Assembly (NCBI RefSeq): GCF_000243335.1
Contig: NZ_JH597773.1
Span: 2,916,983 to 2,980,982 of the forward strand
Length of the DNA: 64,000 nt
DNA from: Leptonema illini DSM 21528
Lineage (GTDB): Bacteria > Spirochaetota > Leptospiria > Leptospirales > Leptonemataceae
Direction: 5' to 3'
The position numbers and the translations under genes are program-made. A model generated the notes under the pieces. The model worked only from the letters and a program-made list of their open reading frames with translations. It was not told where the DNA came from and made no database searches. This document shows, one piece after another, positions 52,740 through 62,027 of the stretch. Position 1 is the first letter of the stretch; the number at the start of each line of letters is the position of its first letter.

Positions 52740-54827
52740 TCAGGCTGAACGTCCTTCATTTCGCGGCACAAGCTTATCGAGCTTGCGAATATAGAGAGCG
52801 GCCGCTTCATCCTCGGGATTGGCCCTGAGAATGCCCTCGAAAAGCTTGCGAGCCTCGTCATATTCGCCTCTATGCAGGGCCATGATGCCCTTCTCGAATT
52901 CCGTACGCGTCACCTGCTTCACGATTCGCATCTCTGTCGGATCAAGGTCAAAAACCTCGAAGACAGAGACGGGCTCCGTCTTACCTTTCACGCGCACCTT
53001 GCCCAGGAAGCGATAACAGAACTTGTTCGGATCTTCAAGACGTACCAGACTTTCTTCGCTGATGACGATCGATGATCCGTAGCTTCTCGTCAGACCTTCG
53101 ATACGAGAGGCAAGGTTAACTGCATCAGAAATGACGGTGCCGTCCATGCGCTCCTGTTCGCCTACGGTTCCGAGCATCAGCCGGCCCGTATGAATGCCCG
53201 CCCCAACGCGGATGGCGGGGCGTCCCCACTGTGTCAGCTCTTCGTTGAATACATTGATGGCCTTTTGAATCTCAAGAGCGGCCTGAAGCGCGTCTTCGGC
53301 GCCTTCGGGAAACAGAGCCATGAGACCGTCGCCGAGGTATTTGTCGATAAAGCCGTTGTTCTTTCGAATCAGAGGTCCGATACGACCGAGATAATCGTTC
53401 AGAAAATCAAAATTCTCTTTCGGCGTCATATGCTCTGAAATCGTCGTGAACGATCGAATGTCGACGAAAAGCACCGTCATCTCGGTCTGCACCTGATCGC
53501 CGAGATGAATATCAAGAATGCTCTCTTTCTGTAAAAAACGAAGAAACTCGCGCGGCACAAAACGACTGTAGGCCCGGTTGTACCTCTGTAGATTTTCAGA
53601 GAGCGCCTCAATCGTCGAGAAGGCCCTTGAGAACTTCAACGACAGGATAAACGATTGTGAGAAAATGAATATAAAAAGACCGAATCCGACCATCTGAAAC
53701 GTGAAGATGACCTGCTGGTTATACAGGATGTCGTTGAGTACGGTCAGGATAAAGATAAACGACGTAAGCGAGACGACGACGGCCCCGTCTCTGCGTCGCA
53801 CGACGGATTTCAGAAGCCCGTATGTGCACAGAAGCACGCCGACGACGATAACAAGCTGATGAAAATCGACGGAATGCGAATAGATGCGCGCCGGCGTAAC
53901 AAGCACAAGCAACACAAGGGCAAGATCGATGCCGATTAAGATCTGCGTCATGCGCAGAGGAATCTCGCTCGGATAAAGCGAGCGCAGGAAGAGCAGGAAA
54001 AGCGGTAAGCCGACGTTCATCGAGATGTACTCGACTTTGAGCAGGGCCTCCCAGTATTCGAAGGGCACGACGCCGTGCAGAATGCGCTCGCCGGTTACCA
54101 TGGTGCGAAGGGCGATATCAAGACAGAAAAGACCGAACCAGAGCGTGGAGCGATCCTTCTTGCGCAGCAGGAACAGGCCTATATGATAGAAGCCCATGAT
54201 CACAAGGCTTCCGGCAAGAAAGCCCTCGAAAATCAGCATGTATTCTCGATAAGAATGGATGGCATCGTAGCTGCCGAACTTGATCGGCTCCCATATACCG
54301 CCTTTGCGATGATGAAAGTTAGCCACCTGTATAACGAGTTCGACGGATTCGCCGGGAGCGATCAGATCATACAGCGCCGTTCGATACGAAGGCATAGCCT
54401 CGTCTGGATTCGATGAAACGACGCCCGCTCCGCCATAGTACTGTCCGTTCACCCAGAAGCGATAGCTTGAACCGGAATCCAGAAGCTTCAATGAAAGCGG
54501 AGGCGAATTTTCGGGAAGCAAGATGCGCAGACGGTAGGTAGCATAGCCTGTGCCACCGAGTTCATGACCGGCGATGCGTGCAGCATTCCATGCATCAGGC
54601 TCATCAAGAAAGATATCGGGGGCGGGCGCTTTTTGAAAATCCCCGGGAGTCAGGAGACGCTTCCAGTAGAATTCCCAGGCGCCATCGAGATTGAGAATGA
54701 AGGACGAATCCACCTGCGCCGATCTCAGGTCAAGTACGCCATCCTGCACTTTGTACGAGGTACGCTCAGGCGAGCATCCGAGAAACAACAGAGGGGCAAC
54801 AAACAGCATCCAGATAGGTCGACGCAT
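52740..54827 (-). CDS. 7TM-sensor class III nucleotide cyclase with TPR tail
   Basis: A 695-aa cyclase. A lipoprotein-like N-terminus (LLFLGC) leads into a 7TMR-DISM-like extracytoplasmic beta domain (about 20-180, GAWEFYWKRLLTPGDF) and seven membrane helices (about 190-400). The catalytic domain has TVLFVDIRSFTTISEH, YLGDGLMALFPEG and VISDAVNLASRI. The C-terminus has a TPR-like helical repeat (GIMALHRGEYDEARKLFEGILRANPED). Start ATG 54827 gives the shorter signal; the longer frame adds 13 residues. The substrate purine is undetermined. Confidence 0.88.
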   Translation of the reverse strand: MRRPIWMLFVAPLLFLGCSPERTSYKVQDGVLDLRSAQVDSSFILNLDGAWEFYWKRLLTPGDFQKAPAPDIFLDEPDAWNAARIAGHELGGTGYATYRLRILLPENSPPLSLKLLDSGSSYRFWVNGQYYGGAGVVSSNPDEAMPSYRTALYDLIAPGESVELVIQVANFHHRKGGIWEPIKFGSYDAIHSYREYMLIFEGFLAGSLVIMGFYHIGLFLLRKKDRSTLWFGLFCLDIALRTMVTGERILHGVVPFEYWEALLKVEYISMNVGLPLFLLFLRSLYPSEIPLRMTQILIGIDLALVLLVLVTPARIYSHSVDFHQLVIVVGVLLCTYGLLKSVVRRRDGAVVVSLTSFIFILTVLNDILYNQQVIFTFQMVGFGLFIFIFSQSFILSLKFSRAFSTIEALSENLQRYNRAYSRFVPREFLRFLQKESILDIHLGDQVQTEMTVLFVDIRSFTTISEHMTPKENFDFLNDYLGRIGPLIRKNNGFIDKYLGDGLMALFPEGAEDALQAALEIQKAINVFNEELTQWGRPAIRVGAGIHTGRLMLGTVGEQERMDGTVISDAVNLASRIEGLTRSYGSSIVISEESLVRLEDPNKFCYRFLGKVRVKGKTEPVSVFEVFDLDPTEMRIVKQVTRTEFEKGIMALHRGEYDEARKLFEGILRANPEDEAAALYIRKLDKLVPRNEGRSA

Positions 54828-54893
54828 GCGGCACGATCTATCAGAGCTTCGATGCTGCCGACTCAAATTTCAAGCGCGGCTTTGCGAGCTCTT

Positions 54894-55130
54894 CTATGAG
54901 CCGCCATAGATGGACCGTTCGCCGGCCGGCGTCAGCGTCGGTCCTTCCGGATGACCTTCCTGTATCAATCCATGCCCGACAAGTGTGTGCCAGGCATCGC
55001 GCACCATCATCTTTTCATCGGCGGGCCATGCCTTGATCTCATCCATCATGAGCTTCTTTGATAGAACGCCGCCCGCTCGAATACCGTGCGCCTGAAAAAT
55101 CTGAAGAATCTTGTGAACTATCTTTTCCAT
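54894..55130 (-). CDS. Small hypothetical protein, winged-helix-like
   Basis: A 78-aa protein, mostly helical with a final beta hairpin (HTLVGHGLIQEGHPEG, TLTPAG), which resembles a winged-helix fold. No close family is recognised. No strong ribosome-binding site precedes ATG 55130. It is on the same strand as the cyclase and the acyltransferase, so it may belong to their unit. Confidence 0.5.
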   Translation of the reverse strand: MEKIVHKILQIFQAHGIRAGGVLSKKLMMDEIKAWPADEKMMVRDAWHTLVGHGLIQEGHPEGPTLTPAGERSIYGGS

Positions 55131-55220
55131 AATATGAGCTGCCGCAATAAGAACTATAACACTGAGTCGAGTCTTTTGCTTCGGCCTCTCTCGTCACACG
55201 TTTTCTTGCGGGCTCTGGCG

Positions 55221-56486
55221 TTACTTCAGAGTCAGATGCCTTATATTATTCGCGTTCCATGCGATATCATCAACGGTACGCTCCGACTCAGCGAACTTGC
55301 TGATCGATTTTTCGCAGAGATAATAGCGATGCCCTTCTCGACGCAGCCACCTCTTTCCTTTGCGCCTCAAAAAACTGCCCAGCTGATGATGCCGGAAGGT
55401 CTCGTCACGCAGGCGCTCGTCGATGGCAAAGCCCGATTCAACCGCGGCCAGACAGTAATCCTCGTAGCGCTTCTTGAAATCCACAAGATCAAAGCTTGTC
55501 TGCTCCGTTAAACGAATATGCTGAAGCGCTGAGGCGATCAGATGGCTGGCCGTGATGATGCTGCTTTTCTGTAGCGTATGGCGCAGATGCGCCAGATAAT
55601 CGGGCAGCTGTCTTTTATCGGTCGGATGCGGGATGGGTTCGCTCACTTTAAGCCAGGCCGTGATGCGACCGAAGCGGTCGGTGCAGAGCTCGTCATAGGT
55701 AAGAGATACGGGAACAAGGGCTCGCTCCTTTCTCAGAGCGACGATGCCCGCAAGATCCTGCATCTCGGCAATACCGCCGTCATGACAGTACTTGCCCTCA
55801 GGAAAAATCACAAACGATCGATTGAGCTCGATCAGCTCTTTCTGCACGGCGACGACAGAAGACATCGTCGTGCGGCCCGCATGCCTCAGAAACTCTGAGT
55901 AGTCCATCTTCATCACGTGCGGGCCGGCGAAGATGTGATCGTAGTAGATGTCTTCAGGCGGAAGATCGACGCCTTCTCTGAAAACAGGATTGGCATGAAA
56001 GGAGCGCGCAAAGCGATTCGTCAGCCGACCGGCCAGTCGTGAGAAGGCAGCCAGAGGACGCACAAGCGGGCCACGCTTCAGAAGCTCGGGAACGAGGTCG
56101 CGATACGTATAGATGCCATAGAATAGCCCCGCCTGCGCTACAAGCGTGATGTCATGAGAACGTTCAAGAGGTCGGCCGGCCATGAAGGCAAGAGCCGAGA
56201 AAACGTCATGCAGCTTCTTGTGGGCGATGGCGACAATAGGAGCCGATTCTTTACGCTGCGGAAAGTTCTCATACCCCTGCACATATACGTCGTACATCGC
56301 TCCCGGGAAATAGGCCATACGATGCAGCCTCTCGGCCCAGCGTACGATATGCTCGTCAAGGCATTCGATCATTTCAGGACGACGACTGAGGTTAGCACGA
56401 AAGGTCTGCTTTGCAGAGATGAAACCGGGCGGTAACCCCTTCCCGTTTGACGACGATCCGCCTGTCGGCGATTCTTTCAACGACAT
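55221..56486 (-). CDS. PlsC-type acyltransferase
   Basis: A protein of about 421 aa. A H-x4-D motif (HKKLHD) and FPEGKY (like FPEGTR) are the catalytic and substrate motifs of glycerophosphate/lysophospholipid acyltransferases. ATG 56486 has GGAG 6 nt upstream and is preferred. The longer frame would start at TTG 56573, overlapping the stop of the sigma-54 regulator gene. Its place after the regulator gene suggests co-expression. The acyl acceptor is unknown. Confidence 0.8.
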   Translation of the reverse strand: MSLKESPTGGSSSNGKGLPPGFISAKQTFRANLSRRPEMIECLDEHIVRWAERLHRMAYFPGAMYDVYVQGYENFPQRKESAPIVAIAHKKLHDVFSALAFMAGRPLERSHDITLVAQAGLFYGIYTYRDLVPELLKRGPLVRPLAAFSRLAGRLTNRFARSFHANPVFREGVDLPPEDIYYDHIFAGPHVMKMDYSEFLRHAGRTTMSSVVAVQKELIELNRSFVIFPEGKYCHDGGIAEMQDLAGIVALRKERALVPVSLTYDELCTDRFGRITAWLKVSEPIPHPTDKRQLPDYLAHLRHTLQKSSIITASHLIASALQHIRLTEQTSFDLVDFKKRYEDYCLAAVESGFAIDERLRDETFRHHQLGSFLRRKGKRWLRREGHRYYLCEKSISKFAESERTVDDIAWNANNIRHLTLK

Positions 56487-56569
56487 GTAACACTCCGGAG
56501 CTCTATCTTTATCGGGCCGGGCTGAACCGGCCGTCGGCTCTTCCATTTGCGGAATGAGAACGTTATCTG

Positions 56570-58267
56570 TCAATCAAACATCTCATCGTTCAATCCCAGC
56601 TGGCGAATCTGATAATTCAATCTACCCCTTGATATGCCGAGCATCTCAGCCGCCCGACTTCGGTTCCCGCGACTTCGCTGGATGGCTTCGGCCAGTAACC
56701 GCTTTGCGTAGGCGTTCATCATACCCTCAAAATCAAGCGTTACCCCCGAAGCAAGACCGAGGCTCTCCTGAGCGTCTCGCTCGGCCTGGAGATCATCTTC
56801 CAAACCGACACCAACATTGCCTGTCCCATCCGACATCAGAACCGACGCAGCGACGGCCCTTCCGGGATACTCAAGGGCGATTCGAGCCGATAGATTCTCA
56901 AGTTCCCGAACGTTACCGGGCCAGTCGTAGCGTCGCATTCGTTCAAGCAGCTCAGTCTGTGGTCGAGCCGGCTCAAGCTGCCACTCCTCCGCATAACGAT
57001 GTAAGAAGTGCTCGAAAAGAACGGGAATATCGGCAGGCCTCTCTCGCAGAGGCAGCAACCTCTGCTCGAAAACGCAGATGCGATAATAGAGATCCTGTCT
57101 GAATCGCCCCTCGCGTACAAGCCGGCTCAGGTCTCTGTGCGTGGCAAAAACCATGCGACAGAGAGCCGGCCGCTCTTTCCGTGCTCCGACCGGAATGAAG
57201 TTCTTCTCCTGAAGAAGGCGCAAAATCTTCGGCTGAATCTCAAGCGGCATCTCGCCGATCTCATCAAAGAAAAGCGTACCGCCGGCAGCGATATCGACAA
57301 GGCCGGGACGATTCTCTTTCGCATCGGTAAAGGCGCCCTTCGCATAACCAAAGAGCTCGCTTTCCCACAGAGAGGCGGGAATGGAGGCGCAGTTAACCGG
57401 AACAAACGGTCCGTTGCTTCGCGAATGCAGGTGAATCCAGCGAGCCAGAAGCTCCTTACCTGTTCCCGTTTCGCCTACGATGAGCACCGGAAGATCTGGT
57501 CCCGCAATACGTGCGGAACGCTCCACCGTTTCGCGCATCCGATCATCCGAAAAAACAAGCAGCCGATTCTCAAGAGGTATCTCCGTGCGAATCGAACGGT
57601 CGGCCTCCGGACTCTCATTTCTGTGTGAATCGGCGTCAGAGGACGCCTGATCGGTCGTGACTTCGGATAACCCTGCAAGGCGCAGACGGCTGTTTTCGAT
57701 ACGAATACCCGCATTGCGCACGGCAAGAGCAAAAGCGACGCTGCCGAATTCAAGAAAGAACCGATCGGCATCGGTATACGAGCGCCAGCCGCGCTTCGGA
57801 CCGAGAAACAGATAGGCAAACAGCTCACGTTGAAAGAAAACAGGAAAAAAGAAGACAAAGCCTTCGCCTCGTAGATCGGCAAGTAAGCGATGCCATAGAT
57901 CGATGGCCGGATCGGCAAACGCCGGACCGCCGCCTTTGCTCATCTGTTCAAAGAGGTCTTTCAGCGCTCTGTAACGCTCTCCTGGCAATCGATATCTTGT
58001 CGTTAACGTCCGTCCCTCGCCGGGCAGCTCCGTCAGGTCACCGACGATAATAGGCGGATGGTTCGCCTCGGTCAGAACGATCCCACCCTTTTCAAAATCA
58101 AAACGACGGCGCAGCAGTTCAAGAACCCGACGCAAGAAGCTCTCGGGATCTTCATAGGCGTGCCCGATGACCTGCATAGCCTGAAGCAGCTGCTGTAGAT
58201 CGTCTTCGATAAGCCGATCCGGGCCGAGGATCAATCGTTCCATCCAGTTGCGCAATCGTCTTTTCAT
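56570..58267 (-). CDS. GAF-type sigma-54-dependent transcriptional activator
   Basis: A 565-aa activator. The N-terminal 200 residues form a GAF-like sensor, with no receiver domain. The AAA+ core has Walker A GETGTGKE, the loop GAFTDA in place of the consensus GAFTGA, and FFDEIGEMP. A C-terminal Fis-type helix-turn-helix reads SRAAEMLGISRGRLNYQI. It probably activates the sigma-54 promoter at 58460 from sites near its own gene. GAFTDA is a known natural variant, so it is not taken as a defect. Confidence 0.92.
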   Translation of the reverse strand: MKRRLRNWMERLILGPDRLIEDDLQQLLQAMQVIGHAYEDPESFLRRVLELLRRRFDFEKGGIVLTEANHPPIIVGDLTELPGEGRTLTTRYRLPGERYRALKDLFEQMSKGGGPAFADPAIDLWHRLLADLRGEGFVFFFPVFFQRELFAYLFLGPKRGWRSYTDADRFFLEFGSVAFALAVRNAGIRIENSRLRLAGLSEVTTDQASSDADSHRNESPEADRSIRTEIPLENRLLVFSDDRMRETVERSARIAGPDLPVLIVGETGTGKELLARWIHLHSRSNGPFVPVNCASIPASLWESELFGYAKGAFTDAKENRPGLVDIAAGGTLFFDEIGEMPLEIQPKILRLLQEKNFIPVGARKERPALCRMVFATHRDLSRLVREGRFRQDLYYRICVFEQRLLPLRERPADIPVLFEHFLHRYAEEWQLEPARPQTELLERMRRYDWPGNVRELENLSARIALEYPGRAVAASVLMSDGTGNVGVGLEDDLQAERDAQESLGLASGVTLDFEGMMNAYAKRLLAEAIQRSRGNRSRAAEMLGISRGRLNYQIRQLGLNDEMFD

Positions 58268-58301
58268 TCGATGAATTCCAGAGCGGGCTCATGGTGGGGA
58301 C

Positions 58302-58347
58302 TGATCAAAATTCGTCAAAGAGATTTTTGATCGATCAAAATTGATCA
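58302..58347. promoter_or_regulatory. Cluster of GATCAAAATT repeats and a 16-bp palindrome
   Basis: GATCAAAATT occurs at 58303-58312 and 58333-58342, 30 bp apart (about three helical turns). The perfect palindrome TTTTGATCGATCAAAA is at 58325-58340, and TTGATCA follows it. The cluster lies 35 bp upstream of the sigma-54 regulator start and 113-158 bp upstream of the sigma-54 promoter. It fits the upstream activator sites that bEBPs bind. Confidence 0.6.
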
Positions 58348-58459
58348 GCTGCGCTACTGGGATTGGTTCAGAGGGTGCAAATGAGCGCTCTATTCTCAAT
58401 TTGGGGGCTGTTCTGGGCTGAAAATCTCAAATCAGCGCATTTCTCGTTACGCTCATGGC

Positions 58460-58480
58460 TGGCACAACCTTTGCTATAAT
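58460..58480 (+). promoter_or_regulatory. Sigma-54 promoter overlapping a sigma-70 -10 box
   Basis: TGGCAC (58460-58465) and TTGCT (58471-58475) match the sigma-54 consensus, with GG-N10-GC exactly. TATAAT lies at 58475-58480. Both predict a start at about 58486-58487, where a GTG codon opens the permease gene. Confidence 0.75.
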
Positions 58481-58486
58481 AATCCC

Positions 58487-59242
58487 GTGCTCTCTTACGT
58501 GGATCTACTGCTGCTTGGCTCGCTTGTGTTCTTCTCTTACACGGCACAGGCCATGACAGGCTTTGGCAGCATCGTTGTGGCGCTCACAGTTGGCTCGCTC
58601 TTTTTCCCGATTCGCACGATACTGCCCGTGCTTGTTGCCCTGAACATCCCGCTCTGTCTGTGGATTCTTTATAAAAGGCACTCCGAGATCGACGTGCGCT
58701 TCTTACTTCTGCGCATCCTGCCGCTGATGGGCATGGGCGTGATCGTCGGGGTGTTGCTCGACGAACAGCTTGAAGGTCCGATACTGCGTCGCGTCTTCGG
58801 CGTTCTTATTCTTGGCTTCTCGCTGCGAGAACTGTATCTGCTTTTCTTTAAAAAGGAGCAGATGAAGGCCGACGAAACGCAAACACATGCAAGCAGCGTC
58901 ATCGGCTCATTCTGGATTCTTATCGCCGGAGTCATCCATGGCATCTATGCATCGGGAGGCCCACCGCTTGTGCATGCCCTGAGCCGCATGGCGATGACAC
59001 GGCAGGCCTTTCGCGCGACATTAACGGCGGTCTGGCTGATTCTGAACGGAGCGCTGCTCGGCCTGTATTTCGCGAACGGAAGATTCGCCGGCGAAGAGAG
59101 CCGGCAGTTTCTTCTATTGCTGCCCGCCATCCCGCTTGCCCTTCGCGCCGGAGAGTGGCTGCATGGCCGCGTATCGGAACGCTCGTTTCGCATAACGCTG
59201 CAGGGCCTTCTTGCCCTCTCTGCCGGAGCGCTTCTTGTGTAA
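58487..59242 (+). CDS. TauE/SafE family permease
   Basis: A 251-aa membrane protein with eight hydrophobic helices. The TauE/SafE core is visible: VDLLLLGSLVFFSYTAQAM, AMTGFGSIVVAL and GVIHGIYASGGPPLVHALS. Family members export sulfite or sulfoacetate, or take up other small anions. The GTG at 58487 coincides with the predicted transcription start, so the message may be leaderless; GTG 58499 is an alternative. It is the first gene of a series that continues with a ThDP enzyme. Confidence 0.85.
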   Translation: MLSYVDLLLLGSLVFFSYTAQAMTGFGSIVVALTVGSLFFPIRTILPVLVALNIPLCLWILYKRHSEIDVRFLLLRILPLMGMGVIVGVLLDEQLEGPILRRVFGVLILGFSLRELYLLFFKKEQMKADETQTHASSVIGSFWILIAGVIHGIYASGGPPLVHALSRMAMTRQAFRATLTAVWLILNGALLGLYFANGRFAGEESRQFLLLLPAIPLALRAGEWLHGRVSERSFRITLQGLLALSAGALLV

Positions 59243-59257
59243 ATCTGACGCTGCAAT

Positions 59258-59293
59258 ATTCTATAGAATCCCTGATTTTCAAGTGGATTCTAT
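59258..59293. promoter_or_regulatory. ATTCTATAGAAT palindrome and GGATTCTAT half-site
   Basis: ATTCTATAGAAT (59258-59269) is a perfect 12-bp palindrome. ATAGAATCC at 59263-59271 and GGATTCTAT at 59285-59293 form a 9-bp inverted repeat around 13 bp. The elements lie between the permease gene and the ThDP enzyme gene, so a second control point may exist there. Confidence 0.4.
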
Positions 59294-59356
59294 GTTCGCT
59301 GTGTGCAAAGCCATTGTTGAAATGATCCGTAACGAAAAGAAAAGAGGAGAGAAACG

Positions 59357-61117
59357 ATGAGTGCAGAAGAGTGGAGCGGAGGAGCCGTCGTCGCACGGAT
59401 CCTCAAACAGGAAGGAGTAGAAAAGGTTTTCGGTATTATCGACGGAACCTATTTCGGCTTCTATTCATCCGTGGTGAAAGAGAAGATGGAGCTCATTACT
59501 CCTCGCCACGAAACAAGCGCCGCGCATATGGCGGCCTCGTACGCACGGTTAACCGGCAAGCTCGGCGTCTGTATGGCGTCGAACGGTCCGGGCGTGGCGA
59601 ACATTCTACCCGGCCTTGTCGTCGAGCAGGCCGAAGGCAATCGAGTGCTGCTCATCACAAGCGCGCGACGGACGGGCATCATGTATCCAGATCGCGGAGG
59701 TACGTATCAGTGCTTCGATCAGGTCGGCGTCATCGGCAAGATCGCCAAGCACAGCGTCGCCGTTCCGTCCTTTGATCGCATTCCAGAGATACTGCGCATG
59801 GCTCTGCGTCATTGCTATGAGGGCCGACCGGGCATCGTTCATGTCGATATTCCCGAGAACATCATGAACGGTAAGGTGAAGGCCTCACCCGACTTCAGAC
59901 AGCCGCATCGCTATCGACGCACGACTCCGATCATGCCATCTGACGAGCAGATCAAACAGGCCGCCGAGATGCTTATCTCTGCCGAGCTGCCCATCATTCA
60001 TGCAGGCAGCGGTATCTATCATGCACAGGCCTTTGAGGAACTGGAGACCGTCGCCGCGCTGCTGCACGCTCCGGTTACGACAAGCTGGGCGGCCCGCGGC
60101 GCCTTTCGCGATACGTCCGAGCTGGCCATCCCCATGGTGGACGTACAGCTTAACCATCGCATCCGCAACGCCGCCGACGTCGTGCTGACGCTTGGCTCAC
60201 GCATCGGCGAAACGGACTGGTGGGGAAAGGCCCCTTACTGGAAGCATCCTTCGCAGCAGAAGATGATCCAGGTCGATCAGGATGGCATGATTCTCGGCGC
60301 CAACAAGCCGGCCGATCTGGCTATTCTGGGCGATGTGAAGCAGTTTCTACTTCTGCTTGCCGATGAGCTGCGTCAGAACGTCGCCCGCATCGATGTGGCG
60401 CGACGCAAGCGATCTCTCGAACAGTTCGCGAAATACCGCGAGAAGTATCGGGCGAAACTCGACGCCGCCCTTGCAAAAGAGAGCCAGTTTGTGCATCCGG
60501 CGCGAGCCGTTGCCGCCGTACGTGATGCCGTCGGTGATGACGCCGTTCTCGTAGCCGACGGCGGCAACACGGCCATCTGGGCGAATTTCTACTGGCCGGT
60601 ACGCAAGGCGGGCACGATCCTTTCAACCTTCAAATTCGGCATGCTCGGCGCCGGCGTGGCTCAGGCGTTAGGCGCCGCCGTCGCACGTCCCGATAAGAAA
60701 ATATGCTGCCTTATCGGCGACGGGGCGATGGGATTTCATCCGCAAGAGATCGAAACGGCCGTCAGGCATAACCTGCCCGTTCTCTATGTCGTATTCTGCG
60801 ATCGGCAGTGGGGCATGGTCAAGATGAACCAGTCCTTCACGCTGCGTCCGTGGAAGATGCTTCTTTATAAGAAGCTTGACCCGAGCGAGAATATCTCGGC
60901 AGATTTAGGCGAGATTCGCTTCGATCGCCTTGCCGAAGCGATGGGCGCTCACGGCGAGCACGTTCAGCGAAACGAGGATCTTGCAGCCGCCATCGATCGT
61001 GCGCTCCGTAGTGGACGCCCGGCCGTCATCCATGTGGATGTCGATCCTGTCGCACACATGTGGGCTCCGGGATTACGTTACTTCAAAGATATGCATCTCG
61101 AACCGAAGGGGAAATGA
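59357..61117 (+). CDS. Thiamine diphosphate-dependent lyase/acetolactate-synthase-like enzyme
   Basis: A 586-aa ThDP enzyme with the three-domain plan of acetolactate synthase, oxalyl-CoA decarboxylase and 2-hydroxyacyl-CoA lyase. The catalytic glutamate is in ITPRHETSAAHMA (about residue 52), and the ThDP motif is GDGAMGFHPQEIET with VVFCDRQWG. The usual NN is replaced by CD, which keeps one possible metal ligand. An ALS regulatory subunit is absent, so it may not make branched-chain precursors. Good ribosome-binding sequence (AAGAGGAGAG). Together with TauE and the BASS carrier, it suggests a 2-oxo or sulfonated acid pathway. Confidence 0.85.
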   Translation: MSAEEWSGGAVVARILKQEGVEKVFGIIDGTYFGFYSSVVKEKMELITPRHETSAAHMAASYARLTGKLGVCMASNGPGVANILPGLVVEQAEGNRVLLITSARRTGIMYPDRGGTYQCFDQVGVIGKIAKHSVAVPSFDRIPEILRMALRHCYEGRPGIVHVDIPENIMNGKVKASPDFRQPHRYRRTTPIMPSDEQIKQAAEMLISAELPIIHAGSGIYHAQAFEELETVAALLHAPVTTSWAARGAFRDTSELAIPMVDVQLNHRIRNAADVVLTLGSRIGETDWWGKAPYWKHPSQQKMIQVDQDGMILGANKPADLAILGDVKQFLLLLADELRQNVARIDVARRKRSLEQFAKYREKYRAKLDAALAKESQFVHPARAVAAVRDAVGDDAVLVADGGNTAIWANFYWPVRKAGTILSTFKFGMLGAGVAQALGAAVARPDKKICCLIGDGAMGFHPQEIETAVRHNLPVLYVVFCDRQWGMVKMNQSFTLRPWKMLLYKKLDPSENISADLGEIRFDRLAEAMGAHGEHVQRNEDLAAAIDRALRSGRPAVIHVDVDPVAHMWAPGLRYFKDMHLEPKGK

Positions 61118-61118
61118 G

Positions 61119-62027
61119 ATGCTGCCCATCGATCAGATTCAGCTGAACTTCAACCCGGGTTCGCTGATGCTCCTGAACGTGATCCTCGGCCTTGTGATGT
61201 TCGGTGTGGCGCTTGATATGCGCCTCACCGACTTCAGGCACGTGCTTGTGACTCCGAAGCCTGTGATCATCGGAATTGTCGCTCAGTTCGTCTTTCTACC
61301 CGCGCTGACATGGGTAATGACGATGATCTTCAGGCCTGCGCCGAGCATCGCACTCGGTATGATGCTTGTAGCGGCTTGCCCGGGCGGAAACATATCGAAC
61401 TTCATAACGCACTACAGCAGGGGCAATACGGCGTTAAGCGTCAGCATGACGGCCATCTCGACGGCCGTGGCGATCTTTATGACGCCCTTCAACCTGACGT
61501 TCTGGGGCTCGATGAATCCCGATACGGATCGGCTTCTTACCGAAATCGCCCTTGATCCGCTTGAGATGCTGCTTTCCGTTTTTCTGTTGCTCGGCGTTCC
61601 GCTGATACTCGGGCTTCTGATCTCGCATAAGGCGACGGGCGTGGCCCGAAAGCTTCGAAAACCGATGCGCATCTTTTCGATGGCCGTTTTCGGTCTGTTC
61701 GTTCTCGGAGCGCTGGCCGCCAACTGGACGCATTTCCTGAACTACGTCGGCTACGTCGTTCTTTATGTGCTCGCGCAAAACGCCATCGCCCTTTCAACGG
61801 GATACTTCTCGGCCTTTGCTGCCGGGCTTCGCGAAACGGACAGGCGCGCCGTCGCCGTCGAGGTCGGCATACAGAATTCAGGGCTCGGGCTAACCCTCAT
61901 CTTCACGTTCTTTCATGGCCTTGGCGGAATGGCTCTGATCGCCGCATGGTGGGGCATCTGGCATATCATCTCGGGCATGGCGCTCGGCACCTTCTGGTCA
62001 CGGCGCCCGCCGGAGGAGCATACATGA
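61119..62027 (+). CDS. BASS-family sodium-dependent organic anion carrier
   Basis: A 302-aa carrier with ten helices. The crossover motifs of the bile acid:sodium symporter family are present: CPGGNISNFITHYSRGNTAL and VEVGIQNSGLGLTLI. Members transport bile acids, pyruvate, 2-oxo acids or pantoate with sodium. ATG 61119 follows the ThDP gene stop by 1 nt with GGGG upstream, and the stop overlaps the next start as ATGA. The longer frame in the ThDP gene is rejected. Confidence 0.88.
   Translation: MLPIDQIQLNFNPGSLMLLNVILGLVMFGVALDMRLTDFRHVLVTPKPVIIGIVAQFVFLPALTWVMTMIFRPAPSIALGMMLVAACPGGNISNFITHYSRGNTALSVSMTAISTAVAIFMTPFNLTFWGSMNPDTDRLLTEIALDPLEMLLSVFLLLGVPLILGLLISHKATGVARKLRKPMRIFSMAVFGLFVLGALAANWTHFLNYVGYVVLYVLAQNAIALSTGYFSAFAAGLRETDRRAVAVEVGIQNSGLGLTLIFTFFHGLGGMALIAAWWGIWHIISGMALGTFWSRRPPEEHT

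Noticed and set aside
56570-58267. GAFTDA in the sigma-54 activator as a broken GAFTGA loop
   Set aside because: GAFTDA is a known natural variant in active family members, so it is not evidence of inactivity.
59357-61117. The ThDP enzyme as a sulfoacetaldehyde acetyltransferase (Xsc)
   Set aside because: The TauE neighbour suggested it, but no phosphotransacetylase or other taurine gene is present and the motifs do not decide the substrate.
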